Positions 41,090 to 48,760 of a DNA stretch of 49,271 nucleotides are shown one piece after another. The number at the start of each line of letters is the position of its first letter. Position 1 is the first letter of the stretch. The stretch spans positions 1-49,271 of the forward strand of contig JAAZEL010000048.1 in the NCBI GenBank assembly GCA_012512325.1, read 5' to 3'. Position numbers and translations under genes: made by a program. Under the pieces are notes generated by a model that saw nothing but the letters and a program-made list of their open reading frames with translations, had not been told where the DNA came from and searched no databases. This DNA is from Candidatus Fermentithermobacillaceae bacterium (GTDB taxonomy: Bacteria; Bacillota; Sulfobacillia; Fermentithermobacillales; Fermentithermobacillaceae).

Positions 41090-41130
41090 GAGGCCGGGAA
41101 GGGCGGCAATCCGGCCGCGGTCCCGGCCTC
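41090..41130 (+). other. Long GC-rich hairpin downstream of patB
   Basis: GAGGCCGGG (41090-41098) and CCCGGCCTC (41122-41130) form a perfect 9-bp stem enclosing a smaller CGG/CCG stem. No U-tract follows. It lies in the 277-bp space between the convergent patB and HTH-TPR genes, where nothing else is visible, and may limit readthrough in either direction. Confidence 0.45.
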
Positions 41131-41255
41131 GATATTGAGCCCAGGCTGGGGGCAGCGGTAGCTTCTGCCTACATGCCGATGCATGCTCAGCGTTCATAGG
41201 CTAAAGGGCAGGCCGATGATGGCTCAAGTATAGGCCAAGCATGTCTGGATACACC

Positions 41256-43181
41256 CTAGCTGTGCTTGGGTTCCAGCAGGCTGCATTCCCTGTGCAGCTC
41301 TCTTAGGTCCCAGTGGTTCCTGCTGTATATTGTGTACGCTGTGTTTCTCAGCTGTTGAGCCCGGGTTATGTCCCCTGTTGCTTCCAGCAAGTTGCAGAGC
41401 CACAAGGCTGCACACGCAATGTCCCGCTGCGATTCCTGTTGGTTGAAGATATCCAGAGCCCTCGATGCCATGGTTCTGGCGCGTCCATATATACCCTTTG
41501 GTTTCTCTATGCAAGCCTTAAGCAGGAACACCCAGCCAAGTTCGGTTCTGTTGGTTCTGCCTAGCTTGTCGGTGATGTTTTCCAGAAGTGAAGCCGCTTC
41601 TTGGATGCGGCCTTCCCGTATGTGCACCTTGGCGATCTCAACTCCTGTGCAGGCCCACCTGTTTTCAAGGCCGCAGCCTTTGAACACTTGAGCGGCCTTC
41701 TCCAGATACTGGAGGGCTGCGTTGGGACGATCTTCCCGGTAGTAGATCATCCCCAGATTATGGTAGGCGATAGCGAGGTCTTCCCGGCCGTCTTCAGGAG
41801 CCCTTTCTATCGACGATTCATAGTATCGTTTAGCCGCTTTCCAGTTCCTGCGCTTGAACTCAATAAGCCCAGACAAGAGGTCCGCGTTAAACGTCAATCT
41901 GTCGGCTTCATGAGGCTTCTGTTCTTCGACCCACTTACGGGTTTGATTGAGGTAGACTTCGGCCTGGCTTGTCTTGCCTTGGGCGAAACATGAGGTAGCC
42001 AAGTTCATCAGGAGACGGCCGTAGTTCGGAGAGATGACGCCGGATGCATCCAATCCCTTCTTGTACCATGAATCTGCCTTGGCATAATCGCTGTCCAAGT
42101 GGATGTTGCCCATGACGAGACAAGTATAGACGAGCATGTCCTCGGCTTGAGCTTCCAGGAACACCTGAAACGCATGGTTGCCCATGGCGTCGGCTCCGTC
42201 GAAGTCTTTGTTCTCTGCAAGGGCCTGGGCGCACTTGCAAAGACACTTGCCTCTCTCTCTCGGATTGTCAAGCATCCCATAGGCCAGGGACAGTTCGTGC
42301 CATGTCTTGGCTGCCATGTCCCAGGCTTTGCGGTCTTGGTAGCCTTGAGCCGCTTGTCTGTAATGGGGAAGGGCCCTTGAGGTCAACCCTGCCTTGACCA
42401 GTGTTCGGCCGAGTTCCGCAAAGAACCCCGGATCGTCATCAGGGTGAAGCTCCATGGCTGCAGCCAGATCAGAGTATAAGAGACGCAGCTTGTCTTGAGT
42501 GTATTGGGAGGGGAGTACCCCCTTGAGGCTTCGCTTCAGCCGCACGCGGTTGCCCCGGACATCTTCGGCCACTGAAATCAGGTCCAGCGCTATGAGTTCC
42601 TCTATGTGCTTCTGAAGTTCCCCGTCCTCCATGTGGCAAAGCTGCCTGACCCACTCAATCCGGGCGTTGTTGCCTGCCAGGGAACATGCGAGAAGCACGG
42701 TACGCTGCTCCGGCGTCAGGTTCAACAAGCGGTCTTCACGCAGATTGCTTTGGTCCGATTCGGATTTTTCAAGATGCTCCAGCACCATGGTGAAGTACTT
42801 TTTGATCGAGCGTGCCTCCTGGTCAGACAAGGCGGCAAGAGCCAAGTAGAAGGGGATCTCCACGGAGTACAAACTTGTTTGCTCAACGAAGGCGTGGATT
42901 ACGCTCTTAACCTCAGCCCTCAGCGGGTCCTCAATGTAGGGTTGCGCATCGCCGGTGTCTGCGAACGCAGGGAACTCAGAGTATAGCTGAGAGATGGGTA
43001 CGCCGAAAAATGCTGCAATCCGATCCTTGTACTTGTCTCCAAGGTTCTTTCGCGTCCCGTTTAGAACCAGGGATAGGTAGGATTCGGACAAGTCGATTTC
43101 CTTGGCCAAGTCCTTGAGCCTCAGGTTTCTTCGGTCTAAGAGGGTCTTGACATTCTGTGCGAATATTTCCAGAGAAGACAA
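41256..43181 (-). CDS. HTH (XRE) - TPR transcriptional regulator, RRNPP-like
   Basis: 641-aa protein. Residues 5-60 form an XRE helix-turn-helix (FAQNVKTLLDRRNLRLKDLAKEIDLSESYLSLVLNG). A helical middle part (90-260) includes winged-helix-like LTPEQRTVLLACSLAG. Residues 270-635 are tandem TPR-type repeats (for example AKTWHELSLAYGMLDN, AIAYHNLGMIYYREDRPNAALQYLEKA). The TTG at 43179-43181 on the minus strand is chosen because AGGAGG lies 6 bases before it. This architecture is that of peptide-sensing regulators, and a small exported peptide gene lies directly upstream on the same strand. It is longer than classic members (about 280-450 aa). Confidence 0.88.
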   Translation of the reverse strand: MSSLEIFAQNVKTLLDRRNLRLKDLAKEIDLSESYLSLVLNGTRKNLGDKYKDRIAAFFGVPISQLYSEFPAFADTGDAQPYIEDPLRAEVKSVIHAFVEQTSLYSVEIPFYLALAALSDQEARSIKKYFTMVLEHLEKSESDQSNLREDRLLNLTPEQRTVLLACSLAGNNARIEWVRQLCHMEDGELQKHIEELIALDLISVAEDVRGNRVRLKRSLKGVLPSQYTQDKLRLLYSDLAAAMELHPDDDPGFFAELGRTLVKAGLTSRALPHYRQAAQGYQDRKAWDMAAKTWHELSLAYGMLDNPRERGKCLCKCAQALAENKDFDGADAMGNHAFQVFLEAQAEDMLVYTCLVMGNIHLDSDYAKADSWYKKGLDASGVISPNYGRLLMNLATSCFAQGKTSQAEVYLNQTRKWVEEQKPHEADRLTFNADLLSGLIEFKRRNWKAAKRYYESSIERAPEDGREDLAIAYHNLGMIYYREDRPNAALQYLEKAAQVFKGCGLENRWACTGVEIAKVHIREGRIQEAASLLENITDKLGRTNRTELGWVFLLKACIEKPKGIYGRARTMASRALDIFNQQESQRDIACAALWLCNLLEATGDITRAQQLRNTAYTIYSRNHWDLRELHRECSLLEPKHS

Positions 43182-43260
43182 ACTTATCCTCCTCATTCGA
43201 TAAAATGCGTTCATTCATGATCGCCCGGGCATCTGAACCCGGCACATAGGAGGCAGGCGT

Positions 43261-43377
43261 ATGGAAAGCAGGCAGAGACTCTTTGGGACGAAGGCCGGGA
43301 GATGGGACCAGGATTTCCGGCTTTGGATTCCTGGCTGGTTTCTCCCAGCCTTCTTCGGGTCTATGCTTGATGTTTGA
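43261..43377 (+). CDS. Possible 38-aa peptide ORF with strong ribosome site
   Basis: An ATG at 43261 follows AGGAGG (43247-43252) by 8 bases and opens a 38-codon frame ending at 43375-43377; it contains a Trp/Phe-rich hydrophobic end (WIPGWFLPAFFG). It diverges from the HTH-TPR gene and faces the peptide gene at 43405. The good ribosome site is the only support, so this may be chance. Confidence 0.35.
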   Translation: MESRQRLFGTKAGRWDQDFRLWIPGWFLPAFFGSMLDV

Positions 43378-43404
43378 CGTTTGCCCGGCTGTGTTTAGTA
43401 TATG

Positions 43405-43602
43405 TTAGACGTAGATTGCAATGGGATCGAGCCGGTTCGGCTTCGGCGGCGGAAGATCCTCCACCGGCGGAAGCGGCCGGGGCAGCTGAGGCCCGCTGGT
43501 TTGGTATTGGTTGTGATTGTGCCTGTCCAGGGCAAGGGCTCCACCAAATCCCAAGCTGACAACAAGAGCCAGGCAAACTATGAGGTGAAGGCCCCTCTTC
43601 AT
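43405..43602 (-). CDS. Small exported peptide, candidate signalling pro-peptide
   Basis: 65-aa product with a Sec-type signal sequence (MKRGLHLIVC start, hydrophobic core to GGALA, likely cut after A24) and a 41-residue polar, Pro-rich remainder ending LDPIAIYV. GGAGGTGA 6 bases before the ATG is close to the ideal ribosome site. It lies 223 bases upstream of the HTH-TPR regulator on the same strand and 25 bases from a perfect inverted repeat. Size, signal sequence and partner fit an RRNPP-type pheromone precursor; a plain small exported protein is the alternative. Confidence 0.68.
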   Translation of the reverse strand: MKRGLHLIVCLALVVSLGFGGALALDRHNHNQYQTSGPQLPRPLPPVEDLPPPKPNRLDPIAIYV

Positions 43603-43627
43603 CCGGTTCACCTCCACGGTATGACAT

Positions 43628-43650
43628 GGAAAACCTACATGAGGTTTTCC
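43628..43650. promoter_or_regulatory. Perfect inverted repeat upstream of the peptide gene, candidate operator
   Basis: GGAAAACCT-ACATG-AGGTTTTCC, 9-bp perfect arms with a 5-base centre, lies 25 bases before the peptide gene start. A further half-site GGAAAACC occurs at 43705-43712. It could bind the adjacent HTH-TPR regulator or form an RNA hairpin. Confidence 0.55.
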
Positions 43651-43721
43651 TGAAGCAAAGCTCGCTTCGCTGAGGATTGGTTCGTGTCTGGTAGGATGCC
43701 TACTGGAAAACCCACCGTCAG

Positions 43722-43760
43722 AAAAAGAAGGCACCAACAAACTTCGTTGATGGTGCCTTT
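43722..43760 (-). terminator. Rho-independent terminator, minus strand
   Basis: On the minus strand AAGGCACCATCAAC pairs with GTTGGTGCCTT (arms 43746-43759 and 43728-43738, one bulge), followed by CTTTTTC. It would end the Sir2 gene transcript and separate it from the peptide gene. Confidence 0.8.
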
Positions 43761-44009
43761 AGAGGTGGATGCCGGCTGAGTACACGGCCGATTCTTTGGA
43801 CGATATGGTAATTCTACCAGTAGTCGTATATTCCTTTGTAAGCTCGTTACATGCTTGCCAAACCCTGCCAAATAATTGGTCCATTGATCTATTGGCATAA
43901 GGTTCCATAAGTATTTCGTAAGATATGGAGAGAATGTTTACTATAGGTCAACTGGATTAACCCCACTGCGGAGATTATGTAAACCTAGTATCGGAAAATA
44001 TTCTCTGGG
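43761..44009. other. Rest of the gene-free stretch between the peptide gene and cobB
   Basis: The whole stretch 43603-44009 (407 bp) has no convincing gene. Besides the inverted repeat and terminator listed separately, 43761-44009 is AT-richer than the genes around it. Nothing else was recognised. Confidence 0.5.
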
Positions 44010-44762
44010 TTAAAGCAGATTAGCCTTTATGTGCTCTACCAATTTACTCAGGACGATCCCTGCTTTGTCATGAATCACTATTCTTGCTGCTCGGTCGTAT
44101 GGAGTAGGCTCCAGATTAACGATGGCAAGCTGTCTTGCCAAGGAGGGAAGGTAAGAAACCGGCGCAACCTGGAGGCTGGAACCTACAACCAGCATCAAAT
44201 CGGCTTGCTGAGCCTCCTGGATCGCTTCTTGGAAAGACGGCGGCATGGGGTCGCCGAAGAACACCACATCGGGCCTTAGCGTACCTCCGCATCGGCACTT
44301 AGGAGGTATCTCGCCCCTTGACGCTGCGTCTACCAAGAGGTCAAAGGAGGTCTTTGCCCCGCATCGGAGACAACTGCAGGTCCGCAGGTTGCCGTGCATC
44401 TCCAATACCCTTTTTGAACCCGATTCGTAGTGCAGCCCATCGATGTTCTGGGTGATGACAGCCTGCACCAGCGACCTTTGTTCCAGCCATGCCAGAGCCT
44501 TATGGGCCGCGTTGGGCTGTTTACCCCGCATGGTGTTTAGCAGTTCAAGCCCTTCAGTGTAGAAGAGCTCCGGTTCATAGTAGAGGGTGTCAAGACTGAG
44601 GAGTTTCATGGAGTCGAGCTTCTTCCACAGCCCTCCGGAACCCCTGAAATCGGGAATGTCGCTCTCGGTTGAGACCCCTGCGCCTGTTAACACCACTGTG
44701 TATCTTGACTGTCTGAGGGTGTGTGCCAGATCCCCTATGGCAGAAGTCACCGCAATTTCCAC
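44010..44762 (-). CDS. cobB: NAD-dependent protein deacylase, Sir2 family
   Basis: 250-aa sirtuin. NAD-binding GAGVS (27-31) and PDFR (37-40), QNID (105-108), the catalytic histidine H123 in EMHGN, and the zinc cysteines (C131, C134 and C156, C158) are all present, so it should be active. It removes acetyl or other acyl groups from lysines using NAD. GTG start. It is alone on its strand, ending at the terminator near 43740. Confidence 0.95.
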   Translation of the reverse strand: MEIAVTSAIGDLAHTLRQSRYTVVLTGAGVSTESDIPDFRGSGGLWKKLDSMKLLSLDTLYYEPELFYTEGLELLNTMRGKQPNAAHKALAWLEQRSLVQAVITQNIDGLHYESGSKRVLEMHGNLRTCSCLRCGAKTSFDLLVDAASRGEIPPKCRCGGTLRPDVVFFGDPMPPSFQEAIQEAQQADLMLVVGSSLQVAPVSYLPSLARQLAIVNLEPTPYDRAARIVIHDKAGIVLSKLVEHIKANLL

Positions 44763-45243
44763 CTCTCTCTACCTTGGGCTGGCTTTTTAACTTCCGTCAT
44801 CTGGTCCAGCCTGCTAAGCCCGTTCTCATCGCTGTGGGAGGTTGCCGTTGAATGCCCGGCTCGAACTGCTTCCGAGGAAATTGTTGATCCTTGCGCGTCG
44901 GGCTTGTCGGACCGGGCAGGTTCACAACCATATGGCTGAATCTGCGCCATTTTTGTCGGCAGGATTTGCTTCTATTTCTATTCTTACGCAAAGACCGGTT
45001 TGGCGCAAGGTTACCGGGGATGCCGTACAATTTCGTTCTGAGTGGGTAGGAAAGTAGGGCGCGATGAAATATGATTAGAGTGCAAGAGAATGCGAGGTGC
45101 GTGCTGCGAGGGAGGATCCCGGGTTTTCTCATGAAGAGATTCCAGGTTGGAATAAGCCTTCAGGCTCATGGGATGAGCTGCGCGATGCAACTGACTTGTG
45201 CAATACAGCGGGCCGGCTCAACATGGTGGAGCTATGAAAAACA
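44763..45243. other. 481-bp stretch without a convincing gene
   Basis: Short open frames exist on both strands but none has both a good ribosome site and protein-like sequence. A GCTCAT-GGG-ATGAGC hairpin lies near 45162-45177. Part of a direct repeat pair (45197-45216) lies at its right end. Confidence 0.5.
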
Positions 45244-45270
45244 ATGAACCTGTCCAATACAGCAGGCCTG
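45197..45270 (+). repeat. Imperfect direct repeat pair
   Basis: TGTGCAATACAGCGGGCCGG (45197-45216) and TGTCCAATACAGCAGGCCTG (45251-45270) agree at 17 of 20 positions, with a further partial CAGTACAGG copy just after. The repeats flank the start region of the YkvA-like gene. Confidence 0.6.
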
Positions 45271-45762
45271 CGCAGTACAGGCATGGGCAGTGCTGAAGTC
45301 GGGCGGGATACTGAAGACAGCCCCAGGGAGGAAAGGATATATGACCGCTGCCGCGCAAGGCTTGCGGGGGTGCTCTCATCGAAGCTTCCTTCCAAGTGCC
45401 AAAAGGCAAGAGAGGTATTGTTCCTCCTGCCGGATCTGGCTGTCCTGATTTTCCGCCTGCTCAAGCACCCGAGGGTGCCTGCCAGGGCCAAGGTCAAGTT
45501 AGGCCTCGCCTTTGCTTACCTTGGCTTGCCGGTGGACGTTCTTCCTGACTTCGTGCCCGTCTTGGGGCAACTGGATGACTTGATAATAGCCACAACCGCA
45601 GTTCACAATATTCTCAAGACTACTCCTGAAGAGGTGGTACGGGAGAATTGGTCAGGTTGTTTAGATGTGCTTGAAGGAGTACAAAGGGTATTGGATATGG
45701 TTTCCGATATCATGGGCAACAGGCTCACGAGAATGATTATAAGGGGATGTGTGCGCAGATAG
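45244..45762 (+). CDS. YkvA / DUF1232 family membrane protein
   Basis: 172-aa protein with the DUF1232 signature LAFAYLGLPVDVLPDFVPVLGQLDDLIIATTAVHNI, preceded by LLPDLAVLIFRLLKHPRVPARAKVKL, typical of YkvA proteins whose function is unknown. The start is unsure: ATG 45244 lacks a good ribosome site and ATG 45283 is also possible; the first 40 residues look unconserved and overlap a short repeat. The C-terminal 50 residues are amphipathic and end basic. Confidence 0.85.
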   Translation: MNLSNTAGLRSTGMGSAEVGRDTEDSPREERIYDRCRARLAGVLSSKLPSKCQKAREVLFLLPDLAVLIFRLLKHPRVPARAKVKLGLAFAYLGLPVDVLPDFVPVLGQLDDLIIATTAVHNILKTTPEEVVRENWSGCLDVLEGVQRVLDMVSDIMGNRLTRMIIRGCVRR

Positions 45763-45818
45763 CGCAGGCAACAACTAACGTGCAGTGCAGGCAGCAAGAG
45801 GCAGTCGGTGCCGCCGGC

Positions 45819-45877
45819 GGCAGGCCGGTGCTGATAGCAACCGGTGCTGGTAGCAGCAAGCCGGTGCCGCCTGCAGG
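45819..45877 (+). repeat. Short imperfect tandem repeats before the SDR gene
   Basis: Units of about 20-24 bases containing CCGGTGCTG or CCGGTGCCG with AGCA occur three times in the 130-bp gap before the SDR gene. No gene is seen in the gap. Confidence 0.5.
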
Positions 45878-45892
45878 AAGGGGGCGCCCAGG

Positions 45893-46882
45893 ATGATAGT
45901 CGTAACCGGAGCCACAGGACATATAGGAAATAACCTGGTGAGAGCTCTTGTAAAGAGAGGTCACCGGGTAAGGTGTATGGTGCTCCCGGGAGAGAGTCTG
46001 GTTCCCCTGGGGGGACTGGACGTGGAAATCGTTGAAGGGGATGTCCGGGACATTGAATCCCTGTACAAGGCATTCGATGGCGCACAACTCGTGTTCCACC
46101 TTGCGTCCATCATAAGTTTGTTGCCGGGCAACGAAAAACTTCTTGAAGAGGTAAACGTTAAGGGTGCGAGGAACGTTGCCGAGGCTTGTCTGAAGACTGG
46201 AGTCAGGCGGTTGGTGTATACCAGCACCATCCACGCCCTGGTAGAGCCACCCATCGGTCAGGTTATTGACGAATCCATGCCGGTGGATCCTGAACGGATG
46301 TCCATGGCCTACAGCAAGTCCAAGGCCAGGGCAACCCTTGGAGTGCTCGAAGTGATAGGGAAGGGCCTGGACGCAGCAATAGTGATGCCGACCGGAGTGA
46401 TTGGGCCGTATGACTTCAGGCCTTCTGCCACCGGACAGATGCTGCTTGATTACGCTGCAGGCAAGATTCCCGTGAGGATTGACGGCGGTTACGACTTCGT
46501 GGACGTAAGGGACGTAGCGCAGGGCCATATACTTGTTGCTGAGAAGGGAAGGACAGGAGAGAGATATATACTGTCCGGAGAATGGATTTCCGTGGACGAG
46601 ATCCTGCAAGAGGTCTCAAAGGCGACCAGGGCTCCGTTCCCGCGCTGGAAGATACCTGCAGCGGTGGCGTCGGCCGCAGCTTACCTGGTCACCTCCTACT
46701 GTATGCTGACGGGAGCCAAGCTGCTGATAAATCGAGACACAGTCAGCACCCTGAGGGGCAATTCCCTGATTTCGTCCGAAAAAGCCCGCAGAGAACTTGG
46801 ATACACGTCCAGGCCGATACGGGAGACGATCAGAGACACGTTGGAATGGTTTAGAGGGCGCGGGTTGCTAAAGACCTGGTGA
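45893..46882 (+). CDS. NAD-dependent epimerase/dehydratase (extended SDR)
   Basis: 329-aa Rossmann-fold enzyme. TGATGHIG (5-12) binds the dinucleotide, VEGDVRD and VFHLASIIS are typical of the extended SDR/DfrA-like group, and the catalytic pair is in YSKSK (YxxxK). It then has PTGVIGPYDFRPS and a C-terminal substrate part with a hydrophobic AAVASAAAYLVTSYCMLTG. G-rich ribosome site 8 bases before the ATG. Specific substrate unknown. Confidence 0.92.
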   Translation: MIVVTGATGHIGNNLVRALVKRGHRVRCMVLPGESLVPLGGLDVEIVEGDVRDIESLYKAFDGAQLVFHLASIISLLPGNEKLLEEVNVKGARNVAEACLKTGVRRLVYTSTIHALVEPPIGQVIDESMPVDPERMSMAYSKSKARATLGVLEVIGKGLDAAIVMPTGVIGPYDFRPSATGQMLLDYAAGKIPVRIDGGYDFVDVRDVAQGHILVAEKGRTGERYILSGEWISVDEILQEVSKATRAPFPRWKIPAAVASAAAYLVTSYCMLTGAKLLINRDTVSTLRGNSLISSEKARRELGYTSRPIRETIRDTLEWFRGRGLLKTW

Positions 46883-47034
46883 GCAAGGCCTGGTCATACA
46901 TTGAGGACGTGGAGGAGGCCAGGGCGCTGGTTGCTCAGGGCCTTATCAGTAAGGCCTGGCCGGAAGGTCCGCTGAAGCAGACCAGGGAGGTTATGAACTC
47001 GGAGGTTATACATGCTTACAGGACAACTGCTTGA
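46879..47034 (+). CDS. Possible 51-aa protein coupled to the SDR gene
   Basis: A GTG overlapping the SDR stop (GTGA at 46879-46882) opens 51 codons of protein-like sequence (SKAWSYIEDVEEARALVAQ ... LISKAWPEGPLKQ), with SKAW twice, ending 22 bases inside the HD gene. GTGA coupling is used elsewhere here (scpA/scpB, der/plsY), but no ribosome site is evident and no homologue is known. Confidence 0.35.
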   Translation: MSKAWSYIEDVEEARALVAQGLISKAWPEGPLKQTREVMNSEVIHAYRTTA

Positions 47035-48220
47035 ACTCGTATTTGAGTCTGCAAGCATCCAGCGGTGGAATGACCACATGAGGCCGCCCCAGGGGTTTAC
47101 CGAGCTGGACAAGCAGGCCCACAAGATGATGTACGCATATGTGTTGGGCAAACTCGAAGAGGATTCAGGCTCAGGGCTTGACTTCGACTGGGTAAGGCTC
47201 ATCGAAGGCGGGCTGTTCGAATTCTTGCACCGGATCAAGCTTACTGACATTAAGCCTCCGTTGTTTCACAAACTCATGGAAGAGAAAGGGCCTGAGATCA
47301 ACCAGTGGGTACTTCTGCAATACGAAGAGGTCCTGAGCCAGGTCAACCGGGGTCTGTACACACGGTTCCGGGAGTACCTCATGGATGAGGAGTACGGTTT
47401 CGCCGAAAAGGAGATACTTAAGGCATCCCACTACCTGGCAACCCAATGGGAGTTCGCCCACATATACAGGCTCAATCAAGGCTTGTACGGGCTTGAAAAC
47501 GAGAAGGCGAGCATAGAAGGCAGGCTCAAGGAACACGGCTGCCTGGCGGGAGTGCGCTCCTTGGGTGTGGACACCAATATCCGGAATTTCATGGACCTTG
47601 TAGGCCAGCTCCGGTTCCAACAGCGCTGGGGGCATTCGCCCAGGATACCCCAGACTTCTGTGCTTGGACACGTGCTTGTGGTGGCGGTGATTGCCTACTT
47701 CGCATCCCTCGACCTCAAGGCGTGTCCCAAGCGGCTTTACAACAACTATATGTGCGGGCTGTTTCACGACCTTCCGGAAGTCTTGACCAGGGATATCGTG
47801 GCTCCTGTCAAGCGGTCCATCCCGGATCTGGATAAAATCATCAAGAGCATTGAGTCTGCGTGGTTCGAGGAGAGAATCTACCCCCTGTTGCCTGAGTCGT
47901 GGCACGATGAGATAAGGTATTTCGTTGAGGATGAATTCCGAGACCGCATACGGGTTGACCGAAAGCGGCTCAACACGAAAATCACTCCCGAACACAATGA
48001 AGACTGCTACGATCCCCTGGACGGGACCGTGATAAAGGCGTGCGACCAGCTTGCAGCCTACGTAGAAGCGTTTCTTTCAATACGGCACGGGATCCGTTCC
48101 AAGCACCTCAAAGACGGGCTTTTCATACGCCACAGGTATGAAGGCGAGAAGGGGATAGTGTCGGGAGTGGATTTTGGCCCCGTGTTTGCGTATTTCAACC
48201 CGGAGGAACTCGGTTTGTGA
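47012..48220 (+). CDS. HD-domain phosphohydrolase-like protein
   Basis: 402-aa protein of the HD superfamily. The metal motif is seen as GHVLVVAVIAYFASL then YNNYMCGLFHDLPEVLTRDI (H...HD), with a late D in IKACDQLAAYVEAFLS, as in YfbR-type 5'-nucleotidases. The N-terminal 180 residues are helical and contain TELDKQAHKMMYAYVLG; they are unassigned. GGAGG 6 bases before the ATG sets the start. Substrate unknown. Confidence 0.88.
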   Translation: MLTGQLLELVFESASIQRWNDHMRPPQGFTELDKQAHKMMYAYVLGKLEEDSGSGLDFDWVRLIEGGLFEFLHRIKLTDIKPPLFHKLMEEKGPEINQWVLLQYEEVLSQVNRGLYTRFREYLMDEEYGFAEKEILKASHYLATQWEFAHIYRLNQGLYGLENEKASIEGRLKEHGCLAGVRSLGVDTNIRNFMDLVGQLRFQQRWGHSPRIPQTSVLGHVLVVAVIAYFASLDLKACPKRLYNNYMCGLFHDLPEVLTRDIVAPVKRSIPDLDKIIKSIESAWFEERIYPLLPESWHDEIRYFVEDEFRDRIRVDRKRLNTKITPEHNEDCYDPLDGTVIKACDQLAAYVEAFLSIRHGIRSKHLKDGLFIRHRYEGEKGIVSGVDFGPVFAYFNPEELGL

Positions 48221-48244
48221 AAACCCATTCGTTAAGTGAGCTCA

Positions 48245-48274
48245 AGTGAGTATGAGAAACGAGATAAACTCACT
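48245..48274 (+). other. Hairpin in the gap after the HD-domain gene
   Basis: AGTGAGT (48245-48251) and ACTCACT (48268-48274) form a perfect 7-bp stem with a 16-base loop. No U-tract follows. It lies between the HD gene and the small membrane protein gene. Confidence 0.5.
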
Positions 48275-48408
48275 AACAGAAAGAAGGTATTGTGCATAAC
48301 CGCATTTTGATGTACTCTACCAGCAAGGGAAGCACATACCTTCTCATGCTCAGGCTGCTGAAGAAGCACAAACCGAGTTGGCAAAGCACAAACGGAAAGG
48401 AGGAGATC

Positions 48409-48726
48409 ATGGTCCGGAGTCTTAGATCAAGCAATTATCGGTGGAGTTACGTAGTTTCCGATGCCTTCTTCGTTGTCGGAATCACACTAGCATCTGTCGG
48501 GGCTTTAGCTGCAGTAGACAACACGGGCTTTTTTGATCTAGTGCGCTACAGCAGTAGGCGTTTTATGGACCTACTGTTGAACAAGTCTACGCGCCCAAAT
48601 GTCCTCACAGGTGGCTTTGCGACCTATGTGCACCGCTCACGGCGCAAGCACGAGGTACGTTATCCTCTGCTGATTGGAGCGTTTTTCTTGTTTTTGTCAC
48701 TGATGGTCGCTTTACTGGCTTCTTAA
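48409..48726 (+). CDS. Small hypothetical membrane protein
   Basis: 105-aa protein with two hydrophobic segments (SDAFFVVGITLASVGALAAV and YPLLIGAFFLFLSLMVALLAS) separated by a basic polar part. Not recognised. AAAGGAGG 6 bases before ATG 48409 supports the start; an ATG-less in-frame extension upstream is less likely. Codon use is AT-richer than in the genes to the left. It lies 34 bases before the binding-protein gene and may be cotranscribed with it. Confidence 0.75.
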   Translation: MVRSLRSSNYRWSYVVSDAFFVVGITLASVGALAAVDNTGFFDLVRYSSRRFMDLLLNKSTRPNVLTGGFATYVHRSRRKHEVRYPLLIGAFFLFLSLMVALLAS

Positions 48727-48760
48727 TCGCAGAGCTTTACAAAGCTTATTGGGAGGTTCT

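Noticed and set aside
43635-43898. 87-codon minus-strand frame
   Set aside because: It runs through the terminator and inverted repeat and has no good ribosome site.
44842-45057. 71-codon plus-strand frame after the Sir2 gene
   Set aside because: A GGGAGG lies nearby but the predicted protein has no recognisable features and other frames are equally open.
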